Assembly (NCBI GenBank): GCA_003141415.1
Contig: PLLX01000159.1
Coordinates: forward strand, 5,533 to 39,054
Source of the DNA: Bacteroidales bacterium
GTDB lineage: Bacteria; Bacteroidota; Bacteroidia; Bacteroidales; VadinHA17
Direction of reading: 5' to 3'
DNA length: 33,522 nucleotides
The notes beneath the pieces were generated by a model that worked only from the letters and a program-made list of their open reading frames with translations, was not told the DNA's origin and did no database searches. Shown here piece by piece: positions 24,131 through 32,716 of the stretch. The translations under genes and the position numbers were made by a program. Numbering within the stretch: position 1 is the first letter of the stretch; every line of letters begins with the position of its first letter.

Positions 24131-25156
24131 TTGAGAAAAGGTATTCTGCAAACTCTTAAATTTATAGCTTTCTTCGCGATTGGAGTGTTGCTTCTTTGGT
24201 TCGCATTCCGAGATGTTGACTTTTCAAAACTTGGGGCAGAATTGAAAGAAGCAGACTATTCATGGCTCCTGCTTTCGATTCTCTTCGGTCTGTTTGCCTT
24301 TATAAGCCGGGCACGAAGATGGGTACTACTAATAAACCCTCTCGGTTTCAAACCATCAACGAGAAATGCTTTTTATGCGTTGATGACCGGTTACCTGGCA
24401 AATCTTGCTTTGCCAAGAATAGGTGAAATTACACGCTGTGTAGCATTGGGTAAAAAGGAAAAGATTCCGGTCGACCAGCTGTTCGGAACAGTAGTTATTG
24501 AACGAACTATAGACTTTCTCTCTCTCCTTCTCATTATGATAATCCTTATATTTACAAGCGGAGATCAAATAGGCTTGTTTCTTAAAGAAAGTATTCTCGT
24601 ACCAATCCAGCAGAAAGTATTTTCGATCTTTGGAAACACATGGATTCTCTGGGTGATTCTTTTTTCACTTGGAGTAATCACTATGCTTCTGATGCTCAGG
24701 TACAAAAAGAGGCTGCGTAAAATCCGGTTTTTTTCAAAGGTCTTTGACCTTATCCGTGGAATAATTAACGGACTGAAAACTATTACCAATCTTAAAAGAA
24801 AATGGGAATTCATTTTCCATACTATATTCATCTGGATCAACTATGCACTAATGACATGGGTTGTTGTATTTGCTCTTGAAAGCACCTCGCATCTGACTTT
24901 CGCAAACGGCATTTTCATTCTTGTAATAGGAGGACTGGCAATGTCGGCTCCGGTTCAGAGCGGACTCGGTGCATTTCATTATATTGTCTCACGGGGCCTT
25001 CTTATTGTTAACGGAATACCTATTGAAGACGGACTGGCCTATGCATTACTTACTCATGAGTCGCAATTGATTTTTGTTGCAATTATGGGAACTATATCGT
25101 TCTTCATAATTTTCAGAAAAGATAAGACACCCCCAGACGGAGGGTTGGGGGGCTAG
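24131..25156 (+). CDS. UPF0104 / lysylphosphatidylglycerol synthase TM-region family membrane protein
   Basis: The 341-residue integral membrane protein has about seven or eight hydrophobic spans (for example FIAFFAIGVLLLWFAF at 12-27, SWLLLSILFGLFAFI, LLLIMIILIFTS, WVILFSLGVITMLLML, GIFILVIGGLAMSAP). It resembles the flippase-like domain of MprF, without the synthase part. Family motifs are the R-A-R-R-W turn near 60-64, the GYLANLALPRIGE segment and SAPVQSGLGAFHY. It may move a lipid or lipid-linked substrate across the inner membrane; the substrate is unknown. The start is TTG, two bases after panD; radA follows after five bases. The last codons (TPPDGGLGG) come from a C-run/G-run sequence like those in the spacers, suggesting the 3' end was remodelled. 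Confidence 0.85.
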   Translation: MRKGILQTLKFIAFFAIGVLLLWFAFRDVDFSKLGAELKEADYSWLLLSILFGLFAFISRARRWVLLINPLGFKPSTRNAFYALMTGYLANLALPRIGEITRCVALGKKEKIPVDQLFGTVVIERTIDFLSLLLIMIILIFTSGDQIGLFLKESILVPIQQKVFSIFGNTWILWVILFSLGVITMLLMLRYKKRLRKIRFFSKVFDLIRGIINGLKTITNLKRKWEFIFHTIFIWINYALMTWVVVFALESTSHLTFANGIFILVIGGLAMSAPVQSGLGAFHYIVSRGLLIVNGIPIEDGLAYALLTHESQLIFVAIMGTISFFIIFRKDKTPPDGGLGG

Positions 25157-25161
25157 AAATT

Positions 25162-26523
25162 ATGGCAAAAAACAAAACAGTATTCGTTTGTCAGAACTGC
25201 GGTGTAGAATCACCGAAGTGGATCGGAAGATGTCCTTCTTGTAAAGAGTGGAATACCTACCATGAAGAGATAATAGCTCCTGCTTCTTCACGTGAGGTTT
25301 CGTTCGTTATGAACCAGGAAAAAAGAAAACCTGAACTTCTGGATAGTATTAAGGCTGATGAACATGATCGTCAGAAGACCGGGATCTCAGAACTCGACCG
25401 GATACTCGGGGGGGGTATTGTCGGTGGATCGCTGATCCTTCTTGGGGGAGAACCAGGTGTTGGCAAATCAACCCTGGCACTTCAGCTTGCTCTTGCACTT
25501 AAAGGGAAAAATATCCTTTATGTATCGGGGGAGGAAAGCGAAGAACAGATAAGCCTCAGGGCACGAAGGATGAAAAACTCCAATCCCCAGTGCTATATTC
25601 TGAGCGAAACCGATCTTGAAAGTATTCTGACACATGCTGAAAATATCAAACCCGGATTAATAATAATTGATTCAATTCAGACAATAAACAATTCGATGCT
25701 TGAGTCTTCTGCAGGCTCTGTAACACAGGTTAGGGAATGTGCCGCACAGCTTCTTAAATATTCAAAGATAACCGGCATCCCTGTTTTCCTGATAGGTCAT
25801 ATTACCAAAGATGGCACACTTGCAGGGCCCAAGGTTCTTGAACATATCGTCGATGTAGTTCTCTATTTTGAAGGTGATAATAATTATGTTTACCGTATTC
25901 TGAGATCAGTTAAAAACAGGTTCGGTTCAACAGCTGAATTAGGCATCTTTGAGATGGTTGAGACAGGTTTAAGAGAAGTAGATAACCCTTCTGAAATGTT
26001 TATCAATCAACACGATGAAGCATTGAGCGGAATCTCAATTGCAGCCACAGTTGACGGACTGAGACCCTTTCTGATAGAAACGCAGGCACTCGTCAGCAGC
26101 GCTGTCTATGGTACTCCACAGAGAAGCTCAACCGGCTTCGATATTCGGAGGCTAAACATGTTGCTTGCCGTCCTAGAGAAAAGAGCAGGATTTAAATTAG
26201 GTGTAAAAGATGTTTTCCTTAATATCGCAGGAGGCATCAAAGTAAATGATCCCGCAATAGATCTCGCAATTATAAGTTCCATTCTTTCGTCAAATCTTGA
26301 TATCCCCATTGGTCGGGAGGTATGCTTCTCAGGTGAAACCGGTTTGTCAGGCGAAATCAGACCCGTCTCACGTATTGAACAGAGGATCCGTGAAGCATCA
26401 AAAATGGGGTTTAACAAAATATATATATCGAAATATCACAGGAATATATCGGTGAAAGGGCTGGACATTGAAGTGATTCATGTAGGGAAGATTGAAAATC
26501 TGATAACGTCGCTGTTTAGCTAA
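25162..26523 (+). CDS. radA: DNA repair protein RadA
   Basis: RadA is a RecA-like, DnaB-type helicase that processes recombination branches. The 453-residue protein has an N-terminal C4 zinc finger (C10, C13, C24, C27) and a RecA-like core with Walker A GGEPGVGKST (95-104) and Walker B LIIIDS (166-171). The diagnostic KNRFGS motif is at 251-256, and a C-terminal Lon-protease-like domain (about 270-453) lacks the protease function. Length and domains are standard. It is the last gene of the panC-panD-UPF0104-radA run and converges with the penicillin-binding protein gene. Confidence 0.98.
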   Translation: MAKNKTVFVCQNCGVESPKWIGRCPSCKEWNTYHEEIIAPASSREVSFVMNQEKRKPELLDSIKADEHDRQKTGISELDRILGGGIVGGSLILLGGEPGVGKSTLALQLALALKGKNILYVSGEESEEQISLRARRMKNSNPQCYILSETDLESILTHAENIKPGLIIIDSIQTINNSMLESSAGSVTQVRECAAQLLKYSKITGIPVFLIGHITKDGTLAGPKVLEHIVDVVLYFEGDNNYVYRILRSVKNRFGSTAELGIFEMVETGLREVDNPSEMFINQHDEALSGISIAATVDGLRPFLIETQALVSSAVYGTPQRSSTGFDIRRLNMLLAVLEKRAGFKLGVKDVFLNIAGGIKVNDPAIDLAIISSILSSNLDIPIGREVCFSGETGLSGEIRPVSRIEQRIREASKMGFNKIYISKYHRNISVKGLDIEVIHVGKIENLITSLFS

Positions 26524-26533
26524 GGACCTAGAT

Positions 26534-26550
26534 TCGCTCGAAAATCAATT
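26534..26550. repeat. Second copy of the 17-base border word of the panC spacer repeat
   Basis: TCGCTCGAAAATCAATT matches 22628-22644 at 16 of 17 positions, 3.9 kb away, in the convergent spacer between radA and the penicillin-binding protein gene. Confidence 0.4.
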
Positions 26551-26576
26551 ATTCCATGCTCCGGGCTCTGAGTCAT

Positions 26577-28928
26577 TTAGTACCTTACCCTTCTCGAATT
26601 ATCTCCATGTAAATTGGATTTCTTAACCTTATTGCAATCAAGTTCCATATTAAAATTCGACGGAACCTCAAATTCATCAGCCTCCATGATTCCGAACTGG
26701 GGATCAGCATATACCTTTTTCAGAAAGATAGCCATTATCGGAAGCGCCATATGTGCTCCCGACCCTTCCCCTAAAGTTTCAAAGTGGATAGCCTGGTCTT
26801 CCCAGCCGCACCAGACACCTCCCACAAGGTTAGGTGTAACACCCATGAACCATCCATTTGAATGATTTTGTGTTGTTCCCGTTTTCCCTCCAATCTGATT
26901 CATCAGATTATAAGGTTCCCTTCTAAGATTATTTCCTGTCCCTGACCTGACAACTCCCTGAAGAAGATTAAGCATCAGATACGCCTGGTTTTCGCTTAAT
27001 ACCTCTTCTATTTTAGGCGTAAATTTCGAAATTGTATTTCCGTTTTTATCTTCAATCCGCGTTACATACATTGGTCTTGTATAGACTCCTTTGTTTGCAA
27101 AAGTTCCATAAGCTCCCACCATCTCTTCCAGCTTGATATCTGAAGTACCTAAGAATATTGAGGGTACGGGATCAATAAAACTTCTTACCCCCATCTTGTG
27201 CATAAGGTCGGCAACCGCTGACGGTTTGAACTGTTTCATTAACCATGCTGAAATATAGTTTTCAGACTCTGCCAGCCCCCATGCTAACGTCACCATTTTT
27301 CCATGAAATGCCGGCGGACCGGTGCTCCTTGGCGACCATGGAACAGTATCGCCGGGAATATCAAAGGAACGCGGAATGTCCTCAACCTCATAGCATGGAG
27401 AATACCCATTTTGCATTGCAACGGTATAGAGAAAAGGTTTAATTGTGCTTCCTACCTGCTTTTTCTGCTGGGTTACAGCATCATATTTAAAGTATCTGAA
27501 ATCGGGGCCCCCAACATAAGCTTTGACGTTGCCGTTATGAGGATCCTCCACCATAAATGCAGAACGTATAAAATATTTGTAGTACCTGATAGAATCGAGA
27601 GGAGTCATTATAGTGTCCCTGTCACCCTTCCATGAAAAGACTCTCATTTTTACAGGGGTGTTAAATGCCAGCATGATAGAATCTTCAGGAACACCTCTTA
27701 CACGCAATATATAATACCTGTCACTTTGTTTAAGCGAAGTCATTATTAAATCATCAATCTCTTTTCTTGTCAGATCATCCGAAAAAGGAGGGTTTTTGAA
27801 ACCTCGCGCACGTCTGTAAAAGCCAGGCTGTACATCTTTAGAGAGATGTTCGGTCAATGCATCTTCAGCATATTTTTGCATGCGGGAATTAATTGTTGTA
27901 TATATCTTCAGCCCGTCTCTGTAAACGTCATAACTGGTCCCGTCTGGTTTTTTATTTTTATTGCACCAGCCGTAAAGAGCATTGTTATTCCATTCCCATA
28001 ATGCATCATCATATGACGCTTGCTGGATATATTTATTTCTGTCAGGTTCAGTCTTCCTCATTATGTTTGTTAAATATTGCCTGAGATACGTTGCAAGACC
28101 GCTATTATGATCCTCTACCCTGAAATCTACCGTAATAGGCAATTTCATTACTGAATCTGCAAGAGACGTGTTTATATATCCGTATTTTGCCATTTGGGAA
28201 ATTACAACATTTCGCCTCTGAAGCATAAGATCATAATGCCTTATCGGGTTATATCTTGTTGACGCTTTGAGCATTCCGACCAGAACCGCCGCCTGCTGCA
28301 GGTCAAGTGAGTCGGGTGTTGTATTGAAGTAAACTTTTGCCGCAGATCTTATTCCAATAGCATTATTACTGAAATCGAACTTATTGAGATACATTGTAAT
28401 TATCTCTTCTTTTGTATAACTCCTTTCGAGTTTTACCGCAGTCTGCCACTCCTTGAATTTTGAAACACCAAGTTTGATCCTTCTCAAAAGTGAAGAATTT
28501 CTTGCAGTGTCTCTCGGATAAAGTTGCTTAGCCAGCTGTTGCGTTATTGTACTTCCGCCACCAGTGCTTTGACCCAGTAGCATGGTGCGTATGCCTGCAC
28601 GTCCAAGACCCTTTATATCAATGCCGGAATGTCTGTAATAACGAATATCTTCTGTAGCTACCAGAGCTCCTGTCAGATAGGGTGATAAATCTTTATACAC
28701 TGTCCATGTCCGGTTCTCGATACTGATTTTTCCAAGCAGGACTCCATCTTCGGAAAGAACCTGCGCTGCTAAATAATATTCCGGATTTTCAAGCTCCGCG
28801 AAAGAAGGCATGGGACCAAGTTTTTCCATGGAGATTAGTATGAATAATGCTATAACAACAGCGAATGGAAAAATGAACAGTGCCCAGAACCAGATCAGGT
28901 ATTTTTTATTGTGTGTATTACCTTTCAT
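26577..28928 (-). CDS. mrcA: Class A penicillin-binding protein (PBP1A-type transglycosylase/transpeptidase)
   Basis: Polymerises and cross-links peptidoglycan in the periplasm. The 783-residue protein has a short cytoplasmic tail and one membrane anchor (about 10-33). A GT51 glycosyltransferase domain follows with the catalytic glutamate E93 (ATEDIRYYRHSG) and GGGSTITQQLAKQL (123-136). A linker leads to a transpeptidase domain with the nucleophile S494 in STIKPF, SEN (555-557) as the SxN motif and KTGTT (682-686). Both active sites are complete. It is transcribed alone, divergent from topA, with a perfect minus-strand TATTTTTG box at 28948-28955. Confidence 0.96.
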   Translation of the reverse strand: MKGNTHNKKYLIWFWALFIFPFAVVIALFILISMEKLGPMPSFAELENPEYYLAAQVLSEDGVLLGKISIENRTWTVYKDLSPYLTGALVATEDIRYYRHSGIDIKGLGRAGIRTMLLGQSTGGGSTITQQLAKQLYPRDTARNSSLLRRIKLGVSKFKEWQTAVKLERSYTKEEIITMYLNKFDFSNNAIGIRSAAKVYFNTTPDSLDLQQAAVLVGMLKASTRYNPIRHYDLMLQRRNVVISQMAKYGYINTSLADSVMKLPITVDFRVEDHNSGLATYLRQYLTNIMRKTEPDRNKYIQQASYDDALWEWNNNALYGWCNKNKKPDGTSYDVYRDGLKIYTTINSRMQKYAEDALTEHLSKDVQPGFYRRARGFKNPPFSDDLTRKEIDDLIMTSLKQSDRYYILRVRGVPEDSIMLAFNTPVKMRVFSWKGDRDTIMTPLDSIRYYKYFIRSAFMVEDPHNGNVKAYVGGPDFRYFKYDAVTQQKKQVGSTIKPFLYTVAMQNGYSPCYEVEDIPRSFDIPGDTVPWSPRSTGPPAFHGKMVTLAWGLAESENYISAWLMKQFKPSAVADLMHKMGVRSFIDPVPSIFLGTSDIKLEEMVGAYGTFANKGVYTRPMYVTRIEDKNGNTISKFTPKIEEVLSENQAYLMLNLLQGVVRSGTGNNLRREPYNLMNQIGGKTGTTQNHSNGWFMGVTPNLVGGVWCGWEDQAIHFETLGEGSGAHMALPIMAIFLKKVYADPQFGIMEADEFEVPSNFNMELDCNKVKKSNLHGDNSRRVRY

Positions 28929-28947
28929 TTACTTAAGAAGTTTGGCC

Positions 28948-28955
28948 CAAAAATA
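28948..28955 (-). promoter_or_regulatory. Candidate -7 box of the penicillin-binding protein gene
   Basis: The minus strand reads TATTTTTG, fitting TAnnTTTG, 19 bases before the ATG at 28928. No -33 element is evident. Confidence 0.4.
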
Positions 28956-28983
28956 GTAAATAATAAAGAATCTTAACGGTTTA

Positions 28984-29016
28984 TTTTGAAGTTTGGTACC
29001 TAATTGATTTACTTTG
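28984..29016 (+). promoter_or_regulatory. Candidate promoter of topA
   Basis: TTTG (28984-28987), a 21-base spacer, then TTACTTTG (29009-29016), one mismatch from TAnnTTTG, 32 bases before the ATG. It lies in the 120-base divergent spacer shared with the penicillin-binding protein gene. Confidence 0.4.
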
Positions 29017-29048
29017 TCGTCTGAAAAAAAGAATAAATATCTGCAGTA

Positions 29049-31352
29049 ATGATCGAAAATCTTGTAATTGTTGAGTCGCCGGCGAAGGCGAAAACTATAG
29101 AGAAGTTCCTGGGAAAAGATTTCCGTGTCGTGTCAAGTTTCGGGCATATCAGAGACCTGTCTAAGAAGAACCTTGGGATAGACATTAAGAATAATTTCGA
29201 ACCCGATTATGAGGTTCCTAAGGAAAAAACAAAAGTTGTAAGCGAGTTGCGTAAAGCTGCTGCAGATTCGAAGAATATCTGGATCGCTTCTGACGAGGAC
29301 CGTGAAGGAGAGGCAATTGCCTGGCATCTTGCCAGTGTTTTGAAACTCGACCTCCTGACAACAAAGAGAATTGTATTTCATGAAATTACCAAAGAGGCTA
29401 TCTCAAATGCCATTGAGAACCCGAGGAAAGTTGATATGAACCTCGTCAATTCCCAGCAGGCACGACGGATCCTTGACAGGCTTGTCGGCTTTGAGATATC
29501 CCCGGTTCTATGGAAAAAGGTACAGCCTTCACTCTCTGCGGGTAGGGTTCAGTCGGTAGCCGTACGCCTGATTGTAGAAAGGGAAAGGGAAATTATCTCA
29601 TTTGAGACAGAATCCTCATTCAGAGTAACAGCAATTTTCAGTATCGATTCAACTAAAGGTGAGAATTCTACTCTCAGGGCAGAAGCTTCCAAAAGGTTTC
29701 CTGACGAAAAAGAGGCGCATAAATTCCTTGAGCTGTGCAACGATTCAAAGTATTCAATTGACAATATCAGTATTAAACCCGGAACCCGGTCACCTGCTCC
29801 TCCGTTTACCACTTCAACACTTCAGCAAGAGGCATACAGGAAGCTGGGGTTTTCAGTTGCCCAGACAATGGCCGTAGCACAGAAGCTCTATGAAGCCGGG
29901 AAGATTACATATATGAGAACCGATTCAACAAATCTTTCGAACCTTGCACTTGTCAAATCGAAGGAGATGATCACAGCTGAGTTTGGTGAAAAATACTCAA
30001 AAACCCGTCAGTTTAAAACCAAATCAAAAGGCGCGCAGGAAGCTCACGAGGCTATTCGTCCCGCATATCTCGACAACCCGACCACTGCCGGCACGCAGAA
30101 TGAGAAAAAACTTTATGAACTGATATGGAAACGTACTGTAGCCTCCCAGATGGCGGATGCACTGATCGAAAAGACATCTATTTCAATTGATATGAATAAT
30201 TCTCCGGTCACATTCCAGGCAAACGGGGAAGTAATTAAGTTCGATGGATTCCTCAGAGTCTATACGGAATCGTCTGATCAGGAAAACACCGATGAAGACA
30301 GGTATGTGATCCCTCCTGTAACAAAAGGGATGCCTCTCACCTATAACAATATAACTGCAACACAAAAATATACCTTGGCTCCATCGCGATATACCGAAGC
30401 GAGCCTTGTAAAAAAGCTTGAGGAATTAGGTATTGGCCGTCCGTCGACCTACGCTCCGACAATATCAACAATTCAGAATCGCGGTTATGTTTCCCATGAG
30501 GACAGGCTAGGAGAAAAACGACAGATTAAAATTATTACTCTTCTGGGTGGCAAGTTTGCAAATTCAATCAAAACAGAGGTAACGGGAAAAGAAAAATCAA
30601 AACTCTTTCCACAGGATATCGGAATGATCGTAAATGATTTTCTAATTGAAAACTTCTCTGAAATCGTTGATTATAATTTCACTGCCGAAGTCGAGGAACA
30701 ATTCGACGAGATAGCTCTCGGTAAACTTAAATGGACCGGAATGATTGAAAAATTTTATTCACCATTTCATAAGACGATTACAAATACCCTTGAGAAGAAA
30801 GAAAGAAAAACCGGGGTAAGAGTACTTGGAAATCATCCTGAAACAGGGGAACCAGTCACAGTCAGGATGGGACGGTTTGGTCCGGTTGCACAGGTAGGTG
30901 ATTCAGGAAACGAAGAAAAACCAAGATATGCGAGTCTTTCGAAAAACCAGTTGCTTGAAACAATAACTCTCGATGAAGCACTGAACCTGTTCCGCCTTCC
31001 ACGCTCATTAGGTGAATATGATGGCGGAGAGATGGTAGTGGGTATTGGGAAATTTGGACCGTATATCAGATTTAAAAGCAAATTCTTTTCTCTAAAAAAG
31101 GGCATTGATGACCCTTATACCGTGACATTTGAAAAAGCTGTTGAGATAATCCTTGAGAAGAATGAGAGTGATAAAAAGAAAGTCCTGAAAGATTTTGGCG
31201 ATATTATGCTACTGAACGGCAGATATGGACCGTACATCGTTAAAGATAAACAAAACTACAGGCTCCCGAAGGGCGCAGATACAGAAAAACTCACCAAAGA
31301 AGATTGCATTAAGATTATCGAAAAGAGTGATAAAACCAAGAAGAGTTCTTAA
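29049..31352 (+). CDS. topA: DNA topoisomerase I (type IA)
   Basis: Relaxes negative supercoils by passing one strand through a transient break. The 767-residue protein has an N-terminal TOPRIM domain (VIVESPAKAKTIEKFLG, 6-22; SDEDREGEA, 81-89). The type IA core has SAGRVQSVAVRL (163-174), nucleophile Y288 in ITYMRTDSTN, and the IGRPSTYAPT segment near 462-471. The C-terminal region has no cysteine pairs; the zinc ribbons of the E. coli enzyme are replaced by glycine-rich topoisomerase C-terminal repeats (GRFGPVAQVG, GKFGPYIRFK, GRYGPYIVKD). This layout is usual for Bacteroidota. It ends eight bases before the arginase-like gene. Confidence 0.98.
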   Translation: MIENLVIVESPAKAKTIEKFLGKDFRVVSSFGHIRDLSKKNLGIDIKNNFEPDYEVPKEKTKVVSELRKAAADSKNIWIASDEDREGEAIAWHLASVLKLDLLTTKRIVFHEITKEAISNAIENPRKVDMNLVNSQQARRILDRLVGFEISPVLWKKVQPSLSAGRVQSVAVRLIVEREREIISFETESSFRVTAIFSIDSTKGENSTLRAEASKRFPDEKEAHKFLELCNDSKYSIDNISIKPGTRSPAPPFTTSTLQQEAYRKLGFSVAQTMAVAQKLYEAGKITYMRTDSTNLSNLALVKSKEMITAEFGEKYSKTRQFKTKSKGAQEAHEAIRPAYLDNPTTAGTQNEKKLYELIWKRTVASQMADALIEKTSISIDMNNSPVTFQANGEVIKFDGFLRVYTESSDQENTDEDRYVIPPVTKGMPLTYNNITATQKYTLAPSRYTEASLVKKLEELGIGRPSTYAPTISTIQNRGYVSHEDRLGEKRQIKIITLLGGKFANSIKTEVTGKEKSKLFPQDIGMIVNDFLIENFSEIVDYNFTAEVEEQFDEIALGKLKWTGMIEKFYSPFHKTITNTLEKKERKTGVRVLGNHPETGEPVTVRMGRFGPVAQVGDSGNEEKPRYASLSKNQLLETITLDEALNLFRLPRSLGEYDGGEMVVGIGKFGPYIRFKSKFFSLKKGIDDPYTVTFEKAVEIILEKNESDKKKVLKDFGDIMLLNGRYGPYIVKDKQNYRLPKGADTEKLTKEDCIKIIEKSDKTKKSS

Positions 31353-31360
31353 AATATACC

Positions 31361-32530
31361 ATGGTAGACCTGAATGATTATTTTAATCCTGTAAGCATTG
31401 AGGGCCCCGAATTTGAGCACCTGACTGCCCAAGCCGGTTTCCCGCATAATATCTCCATTCATACTGATAATACACCCGTTAAAGATATCAGTAAGTACAA
31501 GATTGCAATACTCGGAGTACCCGAGGGCAGGAACTCACCAAATACAGGTTCATTAAGTGGACCCGACATGGTCAGGGGACAATTATACAGACTTGCAAAA
31601 ATCCCGGGAAGATCTAAAGTAATTGATCTGGGTAACATGAAACAGGGTGTTACCTTCAACGATACTATCGCCGGTCTTACGGATGTTTTATCTTTACTAA
31701 TCCGGGAAAACATTTTCCCGGTAATCATCGGAGGCAGCAGTGCTCTCGTTCCAGCTATTGACAGGGCTATATCGCAGTTTTTGTCCAGATATACCTTAAC
31801 AGCTGTCGATCCGAGGATCGACTTCAGCAGTGAACGGAAAGAGCCGGATTCATTTAATTATTTAAATACAATAATTAACAATCATAAAAGTTCCTTCTCA
31901 CATTATATCAATATAGGGTACCAGACCTATCTTAATGATCAACAGATAATAAACCGTTTTATGAAACGGAGATCCGAACTTCTCAGGATAGGTGATGTAA
32001 GACAGGCAATCTACCTTACAGAACCCCTTTTCAGGGATTCGGATGTTGCAATATTTGATATTTCTTCCGTGAGACAATCTGATGCACCAGGGACAATCAG
32101 TCCTTCCCCGAACGGATTCTACGGAGAAGAGATCTGTCTGCTTTCAAGATATGCAGGAATATCTGATAAGTTAAAAATATTTGGTCTATTCGATGTCAAT
32201 CCTGAATTTGATATCCGTAACCAGACTACCGGCCTTGCTGCCCAGATTCTTTGGTTTTTCCTTGAAGGTTTTTCGCAAAAACAGTATGAAACGCCTTCTC
32301 TAAATATCAGTAATTCAGGAAGATTTATTAAATATCATGTTCGGATCACTGATCTCGATAATGATCTGATATTTGTAAAAAGTAATCTGACTGACAGATG
32401 GTGGATTGAACTTCCGGTTGAAAAAGATGAGAATCGGTATGTCGCTTGTTCTCATGAAGATTATCTTACGGCCAACCGCAATGAAGTTCCTGACAGATGG
32501 GTTCAGGCAGTGGAAAGACTAAAGTCCTGA
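31361..32530 (+). CDS. Arginase/formimidoylglutamase-fold protein lacking metal ligands
   Basis: The 389-residue protein has the ureohydrolase fold order but not its chemistry. The metal motif GGDHS reads GGSSA (124-128); DAHxD reads VDPRIDF (149-155), so its histidine is lost; DxDxxDP reads FDISSVRQSDAPG (232-244); and the later xExNP region reads FDVNPEFD (277-284). At least the two histidines that bind the binuclear manganese are gone, so arginase, agmatinase or formimidoylglutamase activity is unlikely even though homologues are often named formimidoylglutamase. A C-terminal extension (about 310-389) is absent from true arginases. It lies between topA and the porP/sprF gene; this neighbourhood suggests, without proof, a role tied to type IX secretion. 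Confidence 0.8.
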   Translation: MVDLNDYFNPVSIEGPEFEHLTAQAGFPHNISIHTDNTPVKDISKYKIAILGVPEGRNSPNTGSLSGPDMVRGQLYRLAKIPGRSKVIDLGNMKQGVTFNDTIAGLTDVLSLLIRENIFPVIIGGSSALVPAIDRAISQFLSRYTLTAVDPRIDFSSERKEPDSFNYLNTIINNHKSSFSHYINIGYQTYLNDQQIINRFMKRRSELLRIGDVRQAIYLTEPLFRDSDVAIFDISSVRQSDAPGTISPSPNGFYGEEICLLSRYAGISDKLKIFGLFDVNPEFDIRNQTTGLAAQILWFFLEGFSQKQYETPSLNISNSGRFIKYHVRITDLDNDLIFVKSNLTDRWWIELPVEKDENRYVACSHEDYLTANRNEVPDRWVQAVERLKS

Positions 32531-32571
32531 TACCCAGGGATCGCTCCTGAACTAAAAGCGTCAGGTGCAAC

Positions 32572-32590
32572 TTTGTTTCCTGGAAACAAA
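32572..32590. terminator. Small AT-rich hairpin after the arginase-like gene
   Basis: TTTGTTTCC (32572-32580) and GGAAACAAA (32582-32590) are perfectly complementary, giving an 8-bp stem with a CTG loop, 42 bases after the stop. It is weak and has no long T-run on either side, so termination is only possible, not established. Confidence 0.3.
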
Positions 32591-32641
32591 ATCTTAATAC
32601 GTTCGTATAACAGGTATTTCGAATTTTTAAATAAATACCGG

Positions 32642-32649
32642 TAAATTTG
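32642..32649 (+). promoter_or_regulatory. Candidate -7 box of the porP/sprF gene
   Basis: TAAATTTG fits TAnnTTTG, 67 bases before the chosen ATG. A weak TTTC at 32617 is the only -33 candidate. It suggests this gene begins a new transcript, separate from topA. Confidence 0.4.
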
Positions 32650-32716
32650 TATACCACTTAGATTTTTATTTATTTTACTCGTTGAATCAATGTGCATCGC
32701 AACTGCAATTAAAGAG

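Noticed and set aside
32690-32716. Upstream in-frame ATG for the porP/sprF gene
   Set aside because: It would add nine residues before an otherwise textbook signal peptide starting MKKL.
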